The translations under genes and the position numbers were made by a program. A stretch of DNA of 64,000 nucleotides from Perognathus longimembris pacificus (lineage: Eukaryota; Chordata; Mammalia; Rodentia; Heteromyidae), in contig NC_063184.1 of NCBI RefSeq assembly GCF_023159225.1, forward strand, positions 11,707,528 through 11,771,527, in the 5' to 3' direction. The notes under the pieces are model-generated. The model had not been told where the DNA came from, made no database searches, and was given only the letters and a program-made list of their open reading frames with translations. The stretch's first letter is position 1. The number at the start of each line of letters is the position of its first letter. Below, piece after piece: positions 35,001 to 46,260 of this stretch.

Positions 35001-35925
35001 CCTGAAAACACTAAAGGAAGGAGTAGGAGAAACACTCGGGCTCCTTGGCACAGGACAGAACTTCCTTAACAAAGACCCTGAAAGGCTACAAATCAAAGAA
35101 AAGTTGGACAAATGGGACTGCATTAAACTGCAGAGCTTCTGCATGGCAAAGGACATAGCTCTCAAGATAAACAGAAAGCCCACAGACTGGGAGAAGATCT
35201 TTACCGGACATTCAACAGACAAAGGCCTCATCTCTAAAATATATGCAGAACTAAAAAAATTACCTTCTTCCAAAACAAAACTGCAAAGAACCAATAGCCC
35301 CCTCAACAAGTGGGCTAAAGACTTACAAAGAAACTTCTCTGATGAGGAAATGAGAATGGCCAATAGACATATGAAAAAATGCTCTACATCACTGGCCATA
35401 AAGGAAATGCAAATCAAAACAACATTGAGATTCCATCTCACCCCAGCAAGAATGTCATATATCAAGAAAACTAATAATAACAATTGTTGGAGGGGATGTG
35501 GCCAAAAGGGAACCCTACTTCATTGTTGGTGGGAATGTAAACTGGTTCAGCCACTCTGGCAAGCAGTATGGAGATTCCTCAGAAGGCTCAATATAGAACT
35601 CCCCTATGACCCAGCAGCCCCACTGTTGGGTATCTATCCAAAAGCCCACAAACAAAATCACAGTAATGCCACCAGCACAACAATGTTCATCGCAGCACAA
35701 TTTGTCATAGCGAGAATCTGGAACCAACCCAGATGCCCCTCCATAGATGAATGGATCAGGAAAATGTGGTACATATACACAATGGAATTTTATGCCTCTA
35801 TCAGAAAGAATGACATTGTTCCATTTGTAAGGAAATGGAAGGACTTGGAAAAAGTTATACTAAGTGAAGTGAGCCAGACCCAAAGAAACATGGACTCTAT
35901 GGCCTCCCTTATTGGGAATAATTAG
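32083..35925 (+). CDS. ORF2: L1 ORF2p (endonuclease-reverse transcriptase), 1280 aa, intact
   Basis: ORF2p nicks target DNA and reverse transcribes L1 RNA onto the 3' OH. I start at the ATG at 32083; a frame extension reaches GTG at 32077, but ATG is preferred. The apurinic-type endonuclease spans residues 1 to about 240, with N14, E43, D145, N147, D205, D229 and H230 all present. The RT region has SPGPDGF (470-476), catalytic D600 (SLDAEKAFD), RQGCPLSP (658-665) and FADD with D702/D703. The C-terminal Cys-rich motif CX3CX7HX4C is complete (C1135, C1139, H1147, C1152). Several of these positions carry the same numbers as in human ORF2p, showing an essentially colinear protein. No stop or frameshift was found, so the protein is probably functional. 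Long antisense frames inside it (for example 34935-35483) are shadows. Confidence 0.97.
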   Translation: MKRTNDHLSILTVNINGLNSPIKRHRLITWIKNQDPSFCCLQETHLSSKSKHLLKVKGWKQIYQANGPHKQAGVAILVSDKIDFKLKKVRRDKEGYYILVKGSLQQEEITILNIYTPNAGAPNFIKQTLLALKTFIDPNTMIVGDFNTPLSPLDRSTRQKLNKETTELNNCIDQLDLIDIYRIFHPARTEYTFFSAAHGTFSKIDHILGHKENLYKFRSIKIIPCILSDHNGIKLELNSLSHHRKSHNSWRLKNTLLNHQWIIEEIKTEIQMFMDFNQVEDTKYQLLWDTAKAVLRGKFISLSTYINKLEKQQLSNLRKHLNFLEREQQAKPQVNRRKQIIRIKSELNQLETKKTIERINKTKSWFFEKINKIDRPLANLTKERRQHTQINKIRDETGSITTEITEIQKIIRDYFANLYANKFENLEEMDDFLEKIDTPKLNYEDLNLLNRPISSIEIETAINDLPSKKSPGPDGFTAEFYKAFKTELTPIFLKLFNEIERERSLPDSFYEASITLIPKPGRDSSRKEDYRPISLMNIDAKILNKILANRLQQVIKKIIHHDQTGFIPGMQSWFNIRKSINIIHHINRSKVKNHMVLSLDAEKAFDKIQHPFMLKALEKLGFQGTFLNIIKAVYDKPTASITLNGEKLKPFPLKSGTRQGCPLSPLLFNIVLEFLARAIRQEENIKGIQIGKDEVKLSLFADDMILYLKNPIDSTPKLLELIQNFGKVAGYKINLQKSTAFLYANNPKTEAEIRKATPFAIAPKNIKYLGINLTKEVKDLFEENFKTLKNEIKSELRKWKNLPCSWIGRINIIKMAILPKAIYKFNAIPINIPTPFFNEIEEAIQKFIWNNKRPRIAKTLLSRKNSAGGITIPNFKLYYKAIVIKTAWYWHRNRPEDQWNRIEDPELNPQNYAYLIFDKGAKTIVWKKDSLFNKWCWQNWLNTCNKLKLDPYISPCTKINSKWIKDLEIKTGTLKTLKEGVGETLGLLGTGQNFLNKDPERLQIKEKLDKWDCIKLQSFCMAKDIALKINRKPTDWEKIFTGHSTDKGLISKIYAELKKLPSSKTKLQRTNSPLNKWAKDLQRNFSDEEMRMANRHMKKCSTSLAIKEMQIKTTLRFHLTPARMSYIKKTNNNNCWRGCGQKGTLLHCWWECKLVQPLWQAVWRFLRRLNIELPYDPAAPLLGIYPKAHKQNHSNATSTTMFIAAQFVIARIWNQPRCPSIDEWIRKMWYIYTMEFYASIRKNDIVPFVRKWKDLEKVILSEVSQTQRNMDSMASLIGNN

Positions 35926-36447
35926 TACAGGTTTAGGCAAGCCATAGCAGAGGTTCACAAGGCCCAATAGCTATACCCTTAGGAACACATAAGATGATGC
36001 TAAGTGAAATGAACTCCATGTTATGGAAACAATTGATATATCACAGTTGTAACTACTTTCAACGTCCTAGGTGTATGTGTAGTTTCTATTATTGATGATG
36101 CTCTTGTATCACCCTTCCTATGGTTGTACCTACACTATCTCTGTAATCTTATCTGAGTATATTGGAAACCGTGTTTACTGGTATTGGAAGTAGGAAATTG
36201 AAAGGGAATACCAAATTTGAGAGACACAGGGTAAAAAAAGAGAAATAACGACAAAAGCAATACTTGCAAAACTGTCTGGTGTAAGTGAACTGAACACTGG
36301 GGGGGGGAGGGAAAGGGGGGAGGGAGGGGGGCATGAGGGACAAGGTAACAAACAGTACAAGAAATGTATCCAATGCCCAACGTATGATACTGTAACCTCT
36401 CTGTACATCAGTTTGACAATAAAAATTTGAGAAAAAAAAAAAAAAAA
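35926..36447 (+). other. L1 3' UTR with G-rich tract
   Basis: About 500 nt of non-coding sequence. A run of G and GA words at 36299-36331 is the G-rich polypurine tract typical of mammalian L1 3' UTRs, able to form G-quadruplexes. The same 3' end recurs in pieces at 2349-2440 and 44757-45267 on the minus strand. Confidence 0.9.
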
Positions 36448-36452
36448 AAAAA
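36418..36452 (+). terminator. L1 polyadenylation signal and A tail
   Basis: AATAAA at 36418-36423, followed after about 8 bases by a tail of about 20 A. A pure, uninterrupted tail supports a recent insertion. Confidence 0.85.
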
Positions 36453-36462
36453 CTTACCTCAA

Positions 36463-37515
36463 ACATAACTCTTACTCTCTAAGAATATAGTATGGGCAAA
36501 ACCTCAACCCATCTTCTTCTAATAAATAACTTGGTTTCCAAGTTTTCACTATTTTGACCAATGTGGTACATAATTTAATTGACTTCCTCTTTCTTTAGGG
36601 AAAACTCTTCCAGAGGAAATGAATGGGTTAGATGCATTCAAGTTTCAAACATCAACACATGATGCTGTGTTACCTTTCCATGTGACTATCACCTCATGTG
36701 ACTACTACCTCCCATATTACCTCTATTCTCATTCATTTTTTTAATGTTTTGTGAGCCGAGAGACAAAAATGAGATATAGCTTGTTCTTTGCATTTGCATT
36801 TATTCAATTATTTGTTACTATTCTTCTGACTCCTCTGTCACTGGCAGCTTTTTCACAATTTTTCATTTGTGACTACTTTTTACATATTAAACACCTGTTT
36901 TATCATGCATAGTAAATTCATACTGATATATAGGAAATATATTTTTATTACACAACAATTTTCCCTTTTGCACCCCAATTATGACTTTTATTCCAAGTTT
37001 ATTATATTATGATCATAGGGTATGGAAATGAAATTTCTACCTTTTGGATTTTCTTGCTGTATTTTTTGGTCACCGAATAGACAATCAATTTATAATAAAT
37101 GTTTGATGAATTATTTGACAAAAATACTTTCTGCATTGGTTATAGATTATCTGTAACACAGAAAATGAGGTTAAATACATTATAATTGAAAAGACTGATT
37201 ATGTGCCTAATATTATACTTACAAAAATAAACAGTAGTACATGTGCTTATTATCAAAGTAACAAATATATTAAGGTGTTCTCATAACAATCTTAAGTCTA
37301 TTTTAACACATGAAAAATGTTCTAAAACTTTTTGAGACTAAAATACATGTGAATGTAGATTTAGAAACCAAAAATTGAATGTAGATGCACAATTTAAACA
37401 TGACGATGTTGAAAACAGGCAGATAATGTATGAGGAGACTTTGAAATAATGTTATTGAATTAAAGGAGTCAGTAAGAAGGGAAACGTTATTCAGTATATT
37501 GTATTAGTTAGCAGG
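36463..37515. other. unique AT-rich sequence, no gene seen
   Basis: No gene or repeat recognised. Confidence 0.4.
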
Positions 37516-37519
37516 TTTG

Positions 37520-37712
37520 TTTTTTTCTTCTGATCTTGGAGAGGGCTTGAACTCAGGACCTGAGAGCTACCAATGAACTTTTCTGCTTGCACTCTACCAC
37601 TTGGGTCACAGCTCCACTTTTGGCCCTTTGGTGGTTAATTTGAGATAAGAGTCTAATAGTTTTTCTGTCTTGAACTGGCTTCGAACCATAATCCTCAGAT
37701 CTTAGCTTCCTT
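37520..37712 (-). mobile_element. B1-Geo composite SINE (antisense), 5'-truncated
   Basis: Geo half 'gagggcttgaactcaggacc' (37541) and most of the B1 half up to 'cctcagatcttagcttcctt'. The distal B1 end is missing. Confidence 0.75.
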
Positions 37713-38537
37713 ATTGGCAATTTTGAAATCGTATTTACTATTAGTCAGTAATGGTATCAGCTAACATTTCCCATCTTGTATGTCTTATATTAGCTCCATT
37801 CATGCATTCACTTTATTAGCATACATAATTTAAAGCTATAGACCTAAAAACAAACAGAATGGAGGATGGAGAAAACTTTTAGTTTGGAGAGAAAGCGGAA
37901 ACCCAGCTAGCGAATTTTAGAAGCCAGTGAAATCATCAGAGGTAGATGTCTTCCACTGATTAGATAAGAATGATGTAAACAACTGTGATGTGAACAATAG
38001 GATAGAATACACATTGGTAGTGGGGGAAGCTGCAGAACTGGTGGTCCCTATGGCCAGGACAGGGTTAATTCAGTGCAGGACATGAAGACAGGAGGAACAT
38101 GGAACCAGCACTGAGGGTTGGTTGAAAAGACTTATCACTAGTGTCCCAAGGGACCATGGTACCCAAGGGACAAGTGGGAGGTATGGGATATAATGAGGAA
38201 AAACTTGTTTAATTTTGATTTCCAATGTTTTCATTTGTTTCAACAGAAATCACTGGAGGAGGTGAAAGCCAAAAGTTTATTTCGATGAAGATCTTCTTGT
38301 CATCTCTTTTGCTAAGTGAGAAAGATGGAATGAATGGAAGGAGATGATGAGTGAGCACCCAGTATGATTGTCTCCTGATCTTGAGCACCTGCCATTTTTA
38401 ATCCCATGTGTTTCCAGCTAATAATTGAGGCTTTGTGAAGGGCCATCCTGTTGCAACCTGATGTTTCTGACATAGCTAGTTATTCCTATGTGCAATGGAA
38501 CCTCTTGGCACTTAGTATTTTGGTTGGTTACAATGTG
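37713..38537. other. unique sequence, no gene seen
   Basis: No repeat or gene recognised. The part at 38020-38200 is less AT-rich than its surroundings. Confidence 0.4.
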
Positions 38538-39192
38538 CATGCCTTTTTTTTTTTTTTTTTTTTTGCCAATCCTGGGCCTTGGACTTAGGGCCTAAGCACC
38601 TTCCCTGGCTTCTTCCCTCTCAAGGCTAGCACTCTGCCACCTGAGCCACAGTGCCCCTTATGGCCGTTTTTCATATATGTGGTGCTGGGGAATCGAACCG
38701 AGAGCTTCATGTGTAGGAGGCAAGCACTCTTGCCACCAGGCCATATTCCCAGCCCCCCCCCTTTTTTTGCATTTTTAAAAAAATTGTCAAAGTAATGTAC
38801 AGAGGGGTTACAGTTACATATGTCAGGCAGCGAGTATATTTCTATCAAACTTGTTACCTCCCCCTTTGTTTTTCTCCCACTCGGTTCCTTCCTCACCCTC
38901 CCCTGAGATGTACAGTTGGTTTACAGCACATTGTCTTTTAAGTATTGCTGTTGCATTGGTTTGTCTTTTACCCTTTGTATCTCCATTTTTGTGTTTCCCT
39001 TAATAACAACGTATATATGATCACATAAGATGATCCTAAGTAAAATAAATTACACGATTTAGAAATAAGTGGTTTATCTTTGATGTTGTGATTTCCAATG
39101 TACCTTATGAAATTATGTCTTCCCCATGCTTTTACACCTGCTGTCACTGTAACTGACTTTGGTATACTGGGTATTGTATGCTCATGCCTTTT
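38538..39192 (-). mobile_element. L1 3' end with inverted 5' part and nested IDL-Geo SINE
   Basis: Bases 38757-39000 are the antisense of an L1 3' UTR, while 39001-39182 align with the preceding part of an L1 3' UTR in the sense direction ('cacataagatgatcctaagt' at 39022 matches about 35996). This is the layout left by twin priming. CATGCCTTTT occurs at 38538-38547 and 39183-39192 and may be the TSD, although part of it is a T run. The SINE sits at the L1 tail. Confidence 0.65.
38551..38752 (-). mobile_element. IDL-Geo SINE (antisense) nested in an L1 tail
   Basis: A T tail of about 21 bases, then the Geo and IDL monomers ending 'ggccatattcccagcccc'. It is followed directly by the L1 poly-T side, so it most likely inserted into the A tail of the L1. 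Confidence 0.9.
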
Positions 39193-39257
39193 GTCCTTTT
39201 GTTTACTGCTCTTGAGGACTGGGAAATTCTAGGCATGACCAATAGAAACAGCCAATA

Positions 39258-39541
39258 TAAGCTGGGCCATGTGGCTCACACTTGTAACCCTAGCAACTCA
39301 GGAGGCTGAGATATGAGGATTGTAGATGGAAACCATCCCAGGAAGGGACAGTCTGTGAGACTCTTATCTCCAATTATCCAGCCAAAAAGCTGGAAGTGGG
39401 GCTGGTCAAGGTGTGGAATGTTAGCCTTGAGCACAAAGAAGTTCAGGGACAGCTCTCAAGGCTCAGGACTGGCACAAAAATAAAACCAAAACAAAATAAA
39501 ACAAAGAAACCCACATAAACCAAAACAATAACAGCAATAAA
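39258..39541 (+). mobile_element. B1-Geo composite SINE with A-rich tail
   Basis: 'gctgggccatgtggctcaca' at 39260, 'actcttatctccaattatcc' near 39360, 'aggctcaggactggcac' near 39459, then an (AAAAC)-type tail. Confidence 0.85.
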
Positions 39542-40059
39542 AAAGTAACCAATATGTACAGCTATGTATGGATATATGATAGCTAAACTAGTAATATGCA
39601 AGCATTTTGTTATTTAATGGTTTGAAAAACACACTGAAGTCCTCATCTTATACTCCAAGTAACTAAGACTTACAGAAATTAAGGTCCTGGTCAGGATCAC
39701 TGCACTGGTGCGTGTTCTAGTCAGCACTGAATCTAGCATCATCACAGGTATAAATCCCAAGCACTCAGCCACCAGCTCATAGCATCTTCTCCATTTACTG
39801 CCTTGAGTATTCCTTATTTGTCAAGATTCAATGAAAGCTTCCCTTCTCTGAAAACTCCTCCAGTTCCTCACCTGGCTTTACTCAGTATGTTCTTTTAGGC
39901 GCTCAGTAAAATTTACCTGTCCCTTAACTATCAAGGCAATATACCACAGATTAATCTAACAGCTGTAAAATAAGGCTATAAAAATAATAGTGAAGGGAAC
40001 ATCAGGAAATGGAAATAAATGGTTTTTCCTTTGTTGCTGATTTTATTTTCTTTTCCTTG
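39542..40059. other. unique sequence, no gene seen
   Basis: Nothing recognised. Confidence 0.4.
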
Positions 40060-40306
40060 TGTCCTGTTTGCTTGTTTATCTGTCTTGGGAAGGTAAGGTG
40101 GGCATCGAAATGGAGAGACAAAGAGTAAACCAATTCAGTAGTGTTACTCACTAGACACTGTTGAGAATGGACTATACAACTTGTGGGTGGGGATGGGAGG
40201 GAAAAAGTGGGAGAGATTGAGGGAAGTGGGGACAGCGTTCCAAAAGGAACCTACTCTTTATTTGACTTATGTCACCATTACAATAACAATAAAAGTGCAT
40301 GGAAGA
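40060..40306 (+). mobile_element. Older L1 3'-UTR fragment
   Basis: 'gaatggactatacaacttgt' (40164), a G-rich tract (about 40184-40226) and 'taacaataaaagtgcatgg' near the end match the layout of the older L1 tail at 16550-17035. Frames at 40181-40539 are not genes. Confidence 0.6.
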
Positions 40307-43300
40307 AAAAAAATAAAATCAGGATTGCAAATTGCATGCAGAGTGGAGTTCATCAAGCCACTATAACATATTGCAAAGCATTTCAAAATACTATACTTTA
40401 CATGCCTCTGAGGGATAACACAAACGGTAAAGTTTTTTGGCAGTTCTTTCCAGTCCTTCAGATATTTCTGAGTTTGCATACCTTTCCTGCCCTCTCAGAG
40501 GCTTTTGCTGAGCCTTGTGTCTTATATTTCCGGCAATGATCTCACTATTCTTGTCCTTCAAATCTCCCCACTAGAATAAAAGCTCTCCAAGTCAGACCTT
40601 GTGTTTTATTTATTCACCCCCCCCACCCCCACTGCATAAGCCTATTCTGATGGCTGGTCATTAGCAGCATTAAATAAAAGTGACTTTGTCAACTTCTCAA
40701 CCTGCTTTTCTCAATGCTTAGGCCTCTAGAAAACATCTATAAAAATAGAAGTGCTCTACTTACAGATTTCCAAGATTTTTTTGAAAGGGCATGATTACCA
40801 TTAACCTTCCCATAAACCATTTTCAATGGTTTAAGTGACACTTATAAATCATTCCCTTTAGACTACGCCTATTGCTTTTGTTTAATAACACATAAACAAA
40901 CCTTCACCTTCAGACAAATGTTTGAAAGTAATCAAATGTCTGAGAGTAAGTTCGCTAAATAGTTCTTTGAGGGTGAGTCTTTGTTCCCCAGCACTTCCTG
41001 AGTCTAGATATCATCACAAAATCGAGATATCATCACAAATCCTATGGTTTTTTAATCTATTGCAACATTTAGCTGGAAAAATAATCTACACTGATATCCC
41101 TTGGTTATCTGTAAATTACAAATTAAACTCTTTTAAAGATCATACAATAATTGTCATATTTTCTTCATTAGAGACAAAAACCACATATTTTAACTTGAAA
41201 GCTGTTAATATCATCTATGTTCCCTTGTTGCTGTGAGGAAAAGAATCAGAAAAGAACATAAAGTGAGGTGGTTTATAATATTTTTAGGGAATTTATTAAG
41301 TCTAGCACTGATACTTATAATATTTTGGTAATAATTTTTCTCTGAAGTAGGTTCTCTGAAGTAGATTATGATCATGATCCAGCTGTACTATAATATAAAA
41401 CGACCCATAAAATGGAACAAATAATTGTTATGCAGCTTGTCAAGTTCTTATTAAGTTATTGCACAAACCTGAATTGTTTTCAAGATACAAGGAAGACAAT
41501 ACATGAAAATAGATGCAATAAAAAAGATTGTAAGCATTAAAGTTGAAAATGGGTAGTAGGGTTTATTTACATTTTATGCATACTTAAAAATTTTTTTTGG
41601 TATTTCTTCATGACACATACTTTCTGTGTCTGGTACTGCCAGCTACACTTACTGCAAACATTTCTAACATTTCTAACATTTCACCATGACCTCTCTTCTG
41701 CAGGGATGTTGCAAAGGTTCCTACTTCTAAAGAGGGGAAAATATAAATTAATGAGCTGTCTACCTTGGGCATGCCTTTAAGAGTTTAGGTTTAAATGAAG
41801 TCTACTTCACTGAATTTCTGGGTAGAAATAATCATAAATTTGCTTTCCATCTTGGGACAAGCCACTATTTTAAAAAATGTGAAATTAAAACTGCACCGTG
41901 ATTGTCATGCATGCCTGCAAGTGGTAACTACTTCAGCCCCTAGAATGCTCTGTGATTGGTGTTCAGGTGGATTACATTTTAATATTATCCTGGAAGCTTA
42001 ATTATAAAGGATTATTAGCAGATCATAAGAGAAGTACAATGAAATAGGATCGTGCAGAGTGGAATATTATTAGCTGTCTAATCTTTAAGTCCTATCTTGC
42101 TCTCAGGCTGAAATCTTTCTCATGTCTAAAGCATAGATGTAGGTCTAGAAGAACTAACAGCTGTTTCCCATTTATGTATATTATATATGATATTATGTAT
42201 AATATAGGAACATTATCTACATCTACTATATCTCTTTAATATAATATATATGTATATATATATCTTGTATACACACATATGTGCACTGTGGTTAAGTCAA
42301 ATCTTTTGTTGATTAGTTTGGTTCTTTCTCATTATCTATGACCCTTATAAATGAATCCTTGTAATTTAGATGTTGTCTCCAAAGCTACTTGCCTGCTACG
42401 GCACATGAGCACTGACGATAAAAGATGAGCAGAATATAGCAGAAGCAGATCTTTCTAAATTTTTTTGGCTAAGGCAAACACATGTAGGAAACACGTATTT
42501 GAACCTCACATTGAAAATCTTGCTAATCTCACAGCAAAACTGCAATTAGGCAAAGAGTCAGTGCTGTCTGTTAAGCTTTTCAACAGAAGATATGAGGAGC
42601 TATAAGAGACACTGTCTTTCATAGGACGGGTGCTGCATGGTCTTAAAATAGAACTTGTGTTGACTTTGTCATGTTAACTGTGGGAACTCTGGAGGAAATA
42701 CATTTAAACACTTGAAGACTATAAGTTAAAAGATAAGGCCAACTGATACAGCAAACAGTGTCCCTGAGAGGTAAATTGCATGGAGAAATAAAACATGACA
42801 GGCTTAGATAAAAACACTTATTATGATTAATTCCAGAAGTGGTAACCAGCTCGTTTCTTTCTGCAGCTGCAGGAAACCTGACTTTTACCTGCTAATGTTT
42901 ATGGCTCCAGCTCACTGACCCAATGCCCCATACTTTGTTAATGGCAGTTCTACTAATCTGTGAAACATCAGGACTTGAGGAATTCTTGCTCCTCCGATTT
43001 TCACCTTCCTTTGAAGGATTTACAAATCGTTACTATCCTCTTCCACATCAAGCGCTTAAAGTATGCTGGTTAATTGTCACTGAAATAAAGTTCATTTTAA
43101 TAGTTTGTTTTCCTGAATGTAATTAGAAGTTATCTGCTGTTGATTTTTGGAACTTGTGCAGGTGAAGGCAAAGAGATCTCCCGATTCATGGCGGAAGGGA
43201 ACAAATGAAATAAACAGACTCAACCAATGTTATAAGCTTACTGGAAAATAGAAGAAGCAACAAAAAGATTCCAACTCAATTCAAGATTGACATCCAGAGA

Positions 43301-43639
43301 ATACAAACTCCTTTGCTTTTATCAAGACCATTCATAAAGATGTTTACATCTTAGACATTTCAAATTTTTATTTTTTCAGAAAATATAAAGGTCATGTAAT
43401 CTGACCCATTGCTATTACTGCTGTAATTTTGAGACACAGCTTGTTACCACTTGAGGAAGGATATAAATTCTTCTAAATAACTTTATTCCTATCCAGTTCA
43501 CATTCGTGTTGATTTGACCTTGTCTCTGCAACTTTGATCTGCTTATTCTAGTTTGACCCTTGACCCTTTATTATACATTAAAATGTAGACTTATTCTTTG
43601 AAAAGGCAAAAATATCAAAACATGTTATTCCTTTAAGAT
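40307..43639. other. unique sequence, no gene seen
   Basis: About 3.3 kb without recognised genes or young repeats. Small local duplications occur at 41008-41040 (GATATCATCACAAA twice) and 41338-41365 (TTCTCTGAAGTAG twice). A C-rich run lies at 40617-40630. The block at 42840-43130 is non-repetitive and less AT-rich and could be conserved non-coding DNA. Confidence 0.4.
42176..42284. repeat. TA-rich simple sequence
   Basis: Irregular TATA, ATAATA and TATATG words over about 110 bases. Confidence 0.75.
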
Positions 43640-43659
43640 GTTTTTTTTTTATTTTTCCT

Positions 43660-43870
43660 CTTTTTAGAGGATAAGGGGGTTCAGTTCTTCAAGACCTTGC
43701 TCTTCCTAGGCAAGCACTCTACTCCTTGAGCTACTCCTCCAGTACTTTTTACTTTGATTCTTTTTCAGATAGCCTTGGGAATTTTTGTCCTCAGATGCTC
43801 TTGGACTATAATCCTCCTATCTAGGCCTCTTTCACAGCTGGGATTACAAATATGCACCACCATACTTAGC
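43660..43870 (-). mobile_element. Old ID/B1 dimeric SINE (antisense)
   Basis: ID-like half ('gcaagcactctactccttga', 43711) and B1 half ('cacagctgggattacaaata', 43832). Confidence 0.6.
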
Positions 43871-43915
43871 ATGTAATTTTTTGCCTGCACTGTCCTCAAA
43901 CTGCAATGATCCTGT

Positions 43916-44153
43916 GTGGCTAGGATTATAACTTTTTTTTTTTTGCCAGTCCTGGGCCTTGGACTCAGGGCCTGAGCACTGTCCCTGGCTTCCTTTTTGC
44001 TCAAGGCTAGCACTCTGCCACTTGAGCCACAGCGCCACTTCTGGCCGTTTTCTGTATATGTGGTGCTGGGAAATCGAACCCAGGGCCTCATGTATCCGAG
44101 GCAGGCACTCTTGCCACTAGGCCATATCCCCAGCCCCGTGGCTAGGATTATAA
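43916..44153 (-). mobile_element. IDL-Geo SINE (antisense) with perfect 16-bp TSD
   Basis: The SINE (43932-44137) starts at a poly-T, includes the Geo monomer ('caaggctagcactctgccac' at 44002) and the IDL monomer, and ends 'ggccatatccccagcccc'. GTGGCTAGGATTATAA flanks it exactly at 43916-43931 and 44138-44153. It split an older antisense B1 (about 43872-43931 and 44138-44172). This is the clearest SINE insertion in the window. Confidence 0.95.
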
Positions 44154-44175
44154 ATGTGAATCATCATGCCCAATC

Positions 44176-44338
44176 TTAAGATCTATTTTTTCATTGGCTT
44201 AAATAAATTATACCAAGAGGGTTCACGGTTACATATCTAGATGTGTTTACACTGTGTTCTAATCAATCTCACCCCTCTTTTATTCTCCCTGCTCTCCTCA
44301 CTGTCCCCCAAACATCCCTAAAAGATTTCGTTGTTCCA
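44176..44338 (-). mobile_element. Older L1 3'-end fragment (antisense)
   Basis: 'gagggttcacggttacatat' (44217) followed by C-rich/T-rich sequence matches the antisense L1 tails at 47170 and 38790, with more divergence. It is the insertion target of the composite L1 that follows. Confidence 0.5.
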
Positions 44339-45649
44339 TAAAATGTAGGGTTTTTTTTACATTTTTATATATATATTTATTATCAAACTGAATTACAGAG
44401 AGGTTACAGTTTCATACATTAGGCATTGGATACATTTCTTGTACTGTTTGTTACCTCATCCCTCATTCCCCCTCCCTCTTTCCCTTCCCCCTCCCCCCCA
44501 TGAGTTGTTCAGTTGTTCAGTTCATTTTCACCAGTTTGTAAGTATTGCTTTTGTAGTTGTTTGTCTTTTTTTACCCTGTGTCTCTCGATTTTGGTATTCC
44601 CTTCCAATTTCCTGGTTCTACCACTACTTTTTGATACATTGATAGATTGTAATACTAAAGAATGAAAGATAGCTATTTGCTTCACCAAGGATAAATATAA
44701 AAATGAAAAACATAGATATATAGATAAAAACAAGCAAGTTTCAACAAACTATTCTCTTTTTTTCAAATTTTTATTATCAAACTGATGTACAGAGAGGGTA
44801 CAGTTTCATACATTAGGCATTGGATACATTTCTTGTACTGTTTGTAACCTTGTGCCTCATACCCCCCTCCCCCCTCCCCCTTACACCTTCCCCCCCCTGA
44901 GGTGTTCAGTTCACTTACACCAAACAGTTTTGCAAGTATGGCTTTTGTAGTTGTTTGTCTTTTTTTTACCCTGTGTCTCTCAATTTTGGTATTCCCTTTC
45001 AATTTCCTAGTTCCAATACCAGCATACACGGTTTCCAATATACTCTGATAAGATTACAGAGATAGTGTAGGTACAACCACAGGAAGGTGATACAAGAACA
45101 TCATCAATAATAGAAGCTACAGATACACATGGGACGTTGAAAGTAGTCACAACTGTGATATAACAATTGTCTCCATAACATGGAGTTTATTTCACTTAGC
45201 ATCATCTTAGGTGTTCATAAGGGTATTGGGCCTTGTGATGCTCTTCTATGACTTGCCTAAACCTGTACTAATTATTCCCAATAAGGGAGACCATAGAGTC
45301 CATGTTTCTTTGGGTCTGGCTCACTTCACTTAGTATAATTTTTTCCAAGTCCTTCCATTTCCTTACAAATGGGACAATGTCATTCTTTCTGATAGAGGCA
45401 TAAAATTCCATTGTGTATATGTACCACATTTTCCTGATCCATTCGTCTACTGAGGGGCATCTGGGTTGGTTCCAGATTCTCGCTATGACAAATTGTGCTG
45501 CGATGAACATTGTTGTGCTGGTGGCATTACTGTGATTTTGTTTGTGGTCTTTTGGATAGATACCCAAAAGTGGGGCTGCTGGGTCATAGGGGAGTTCTAT
45601 ATTTAGCCTTCTGAGGAATCTCCATACTGCTTGCCAGAGTAAAATGTAG
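44339..45649 (-). mobile_element. Composite antisense L1: two L1 3' ends joined by unique sequence
   Basis: TAAAATGTAG occurs at 44339-44348 and 45640-45649, exactly at the outer edges. Read on the minus strand, the insert is the 5'-truncated L1 (45640-44757: end of ORF2, 3' UTR, A-rich end), about 115 bases of non-L1 sequence (44642-44756), then a second, slightly different L1 3'-UTR piece (44640-44352) with its own A-rich end. I found no direct repeat around either L1 alone. A single insertion of a read-through transcript (3' transduction) explains this best. Confidence 0.65.
45268..45640 (-). pseudogene. L1 ORF2 C-terminal remnant (about 123 codons)
   Basis: The frame is open from the truncation point to the native stop at 45268 and matches the last residues of the full-length ORF2 (ending MDSMVSLIGNN against [11 protein letters not shown]), with one or two differences per 50 residues. 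It lacks endonuclease and RT and cannot function. Confidence 0.9.
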
Positions 45650-46013
45650 TTTTTACTTGTGAAAAGTTTCTAATTTTTTTCAATCAGTTTTCAGAGGTAA
45701 TAGTCATTGGAAAAAGACACTGTACTGTTCTTTTAATCCATCACGCACATTTAACAAGGTGGCACTCAAAATGAAGATTCTGTTCTGGTTGTGTGACCCA
45801 CGCAAAATTCAGTTTCTATTCAGAACAATGCCAGCTGCACTTGATCTCACAAACTCTAAGTTGGACATTGCATTTCGGGGGTAGATATTTCTTGGCAGAG
45901 TCATACACAATCAAGTAGAGAGACATCAAATAACCCCTAAGGATGCCCACTTTCAGTCACTGCTTCTAAGGTAAGATTCTACAGAGTTCTGTAAAAGGAA
46001 ACTATATATCTGT
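45650..46013. other. unique sequence, no gene seen
   Basis: Nothing recognised. Confidence 0.4.
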
Positions 46014-46260
46014 AGCTGGGTTCTGGTGGCTTATGCCTGTTAATTCTAGTTACTCAGAAGACTATGCTCTGATGAATCAAAGTTCAAAGCCAGTCTAAGC
46101 AAAGAAGTCCATGATACTCCATTTCCAAAATAAAATCTAGGATGTGGGTGTGGCACAGGTGGTAGAGTGCCAGATGAACAAACAAGTAAAGCAAGCACTA
46201 TAGCCTAAGTTCAAATCCCAGTACCAGCAACAAACCAAATAAAATAAGACAAAACAACCC
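46014..46260 (+). mobile_element. B1-ID/Geo-type composite SINE with A-rich tail
   Basis: 'agctgggttctggtggctta' at 46014, 'gtggcacaggtggtagagtg' near 46149 and 'taagttcaaatcccagtacc' near 46206, then an AAATAAAA-type tail. Confidence 0.75.

Larger units (their letters stand above)
30516..36462 (+). mobile_element. Full-length, apparently intact LINE-1
   Basis: An autonomous non-LTR retrotransposon with all parts in order: leader (30531-30908), ORF1, 52-nt spacer, ORF2, 3' UTR, AATAAA and an A tail. The direct repeat AAAAACTTACCTCAA occurs at 30516-30530 and 36448-36462; its A residues overlap the tail, so at least 10 bp are certain. On the opposite strand the target reads TTTTTAAGAA, a standard L1 endonuclease nick site. 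Both frames are open, and the leader keeps many CpG dinucleotides, which methylated L1s lose quickly. I infer a recent insertion that may be active. Six bases (GACTTA) precede the GGGGAGAAG start and may be untemplated. Confidence 0.95.

Noticed and set aside
34935..35483. 182-codon antisense frame
   Set aside because: It lies opposite the intact L1 ORF2 and is a shadow frame with hydrophobic bias from antisense codons.
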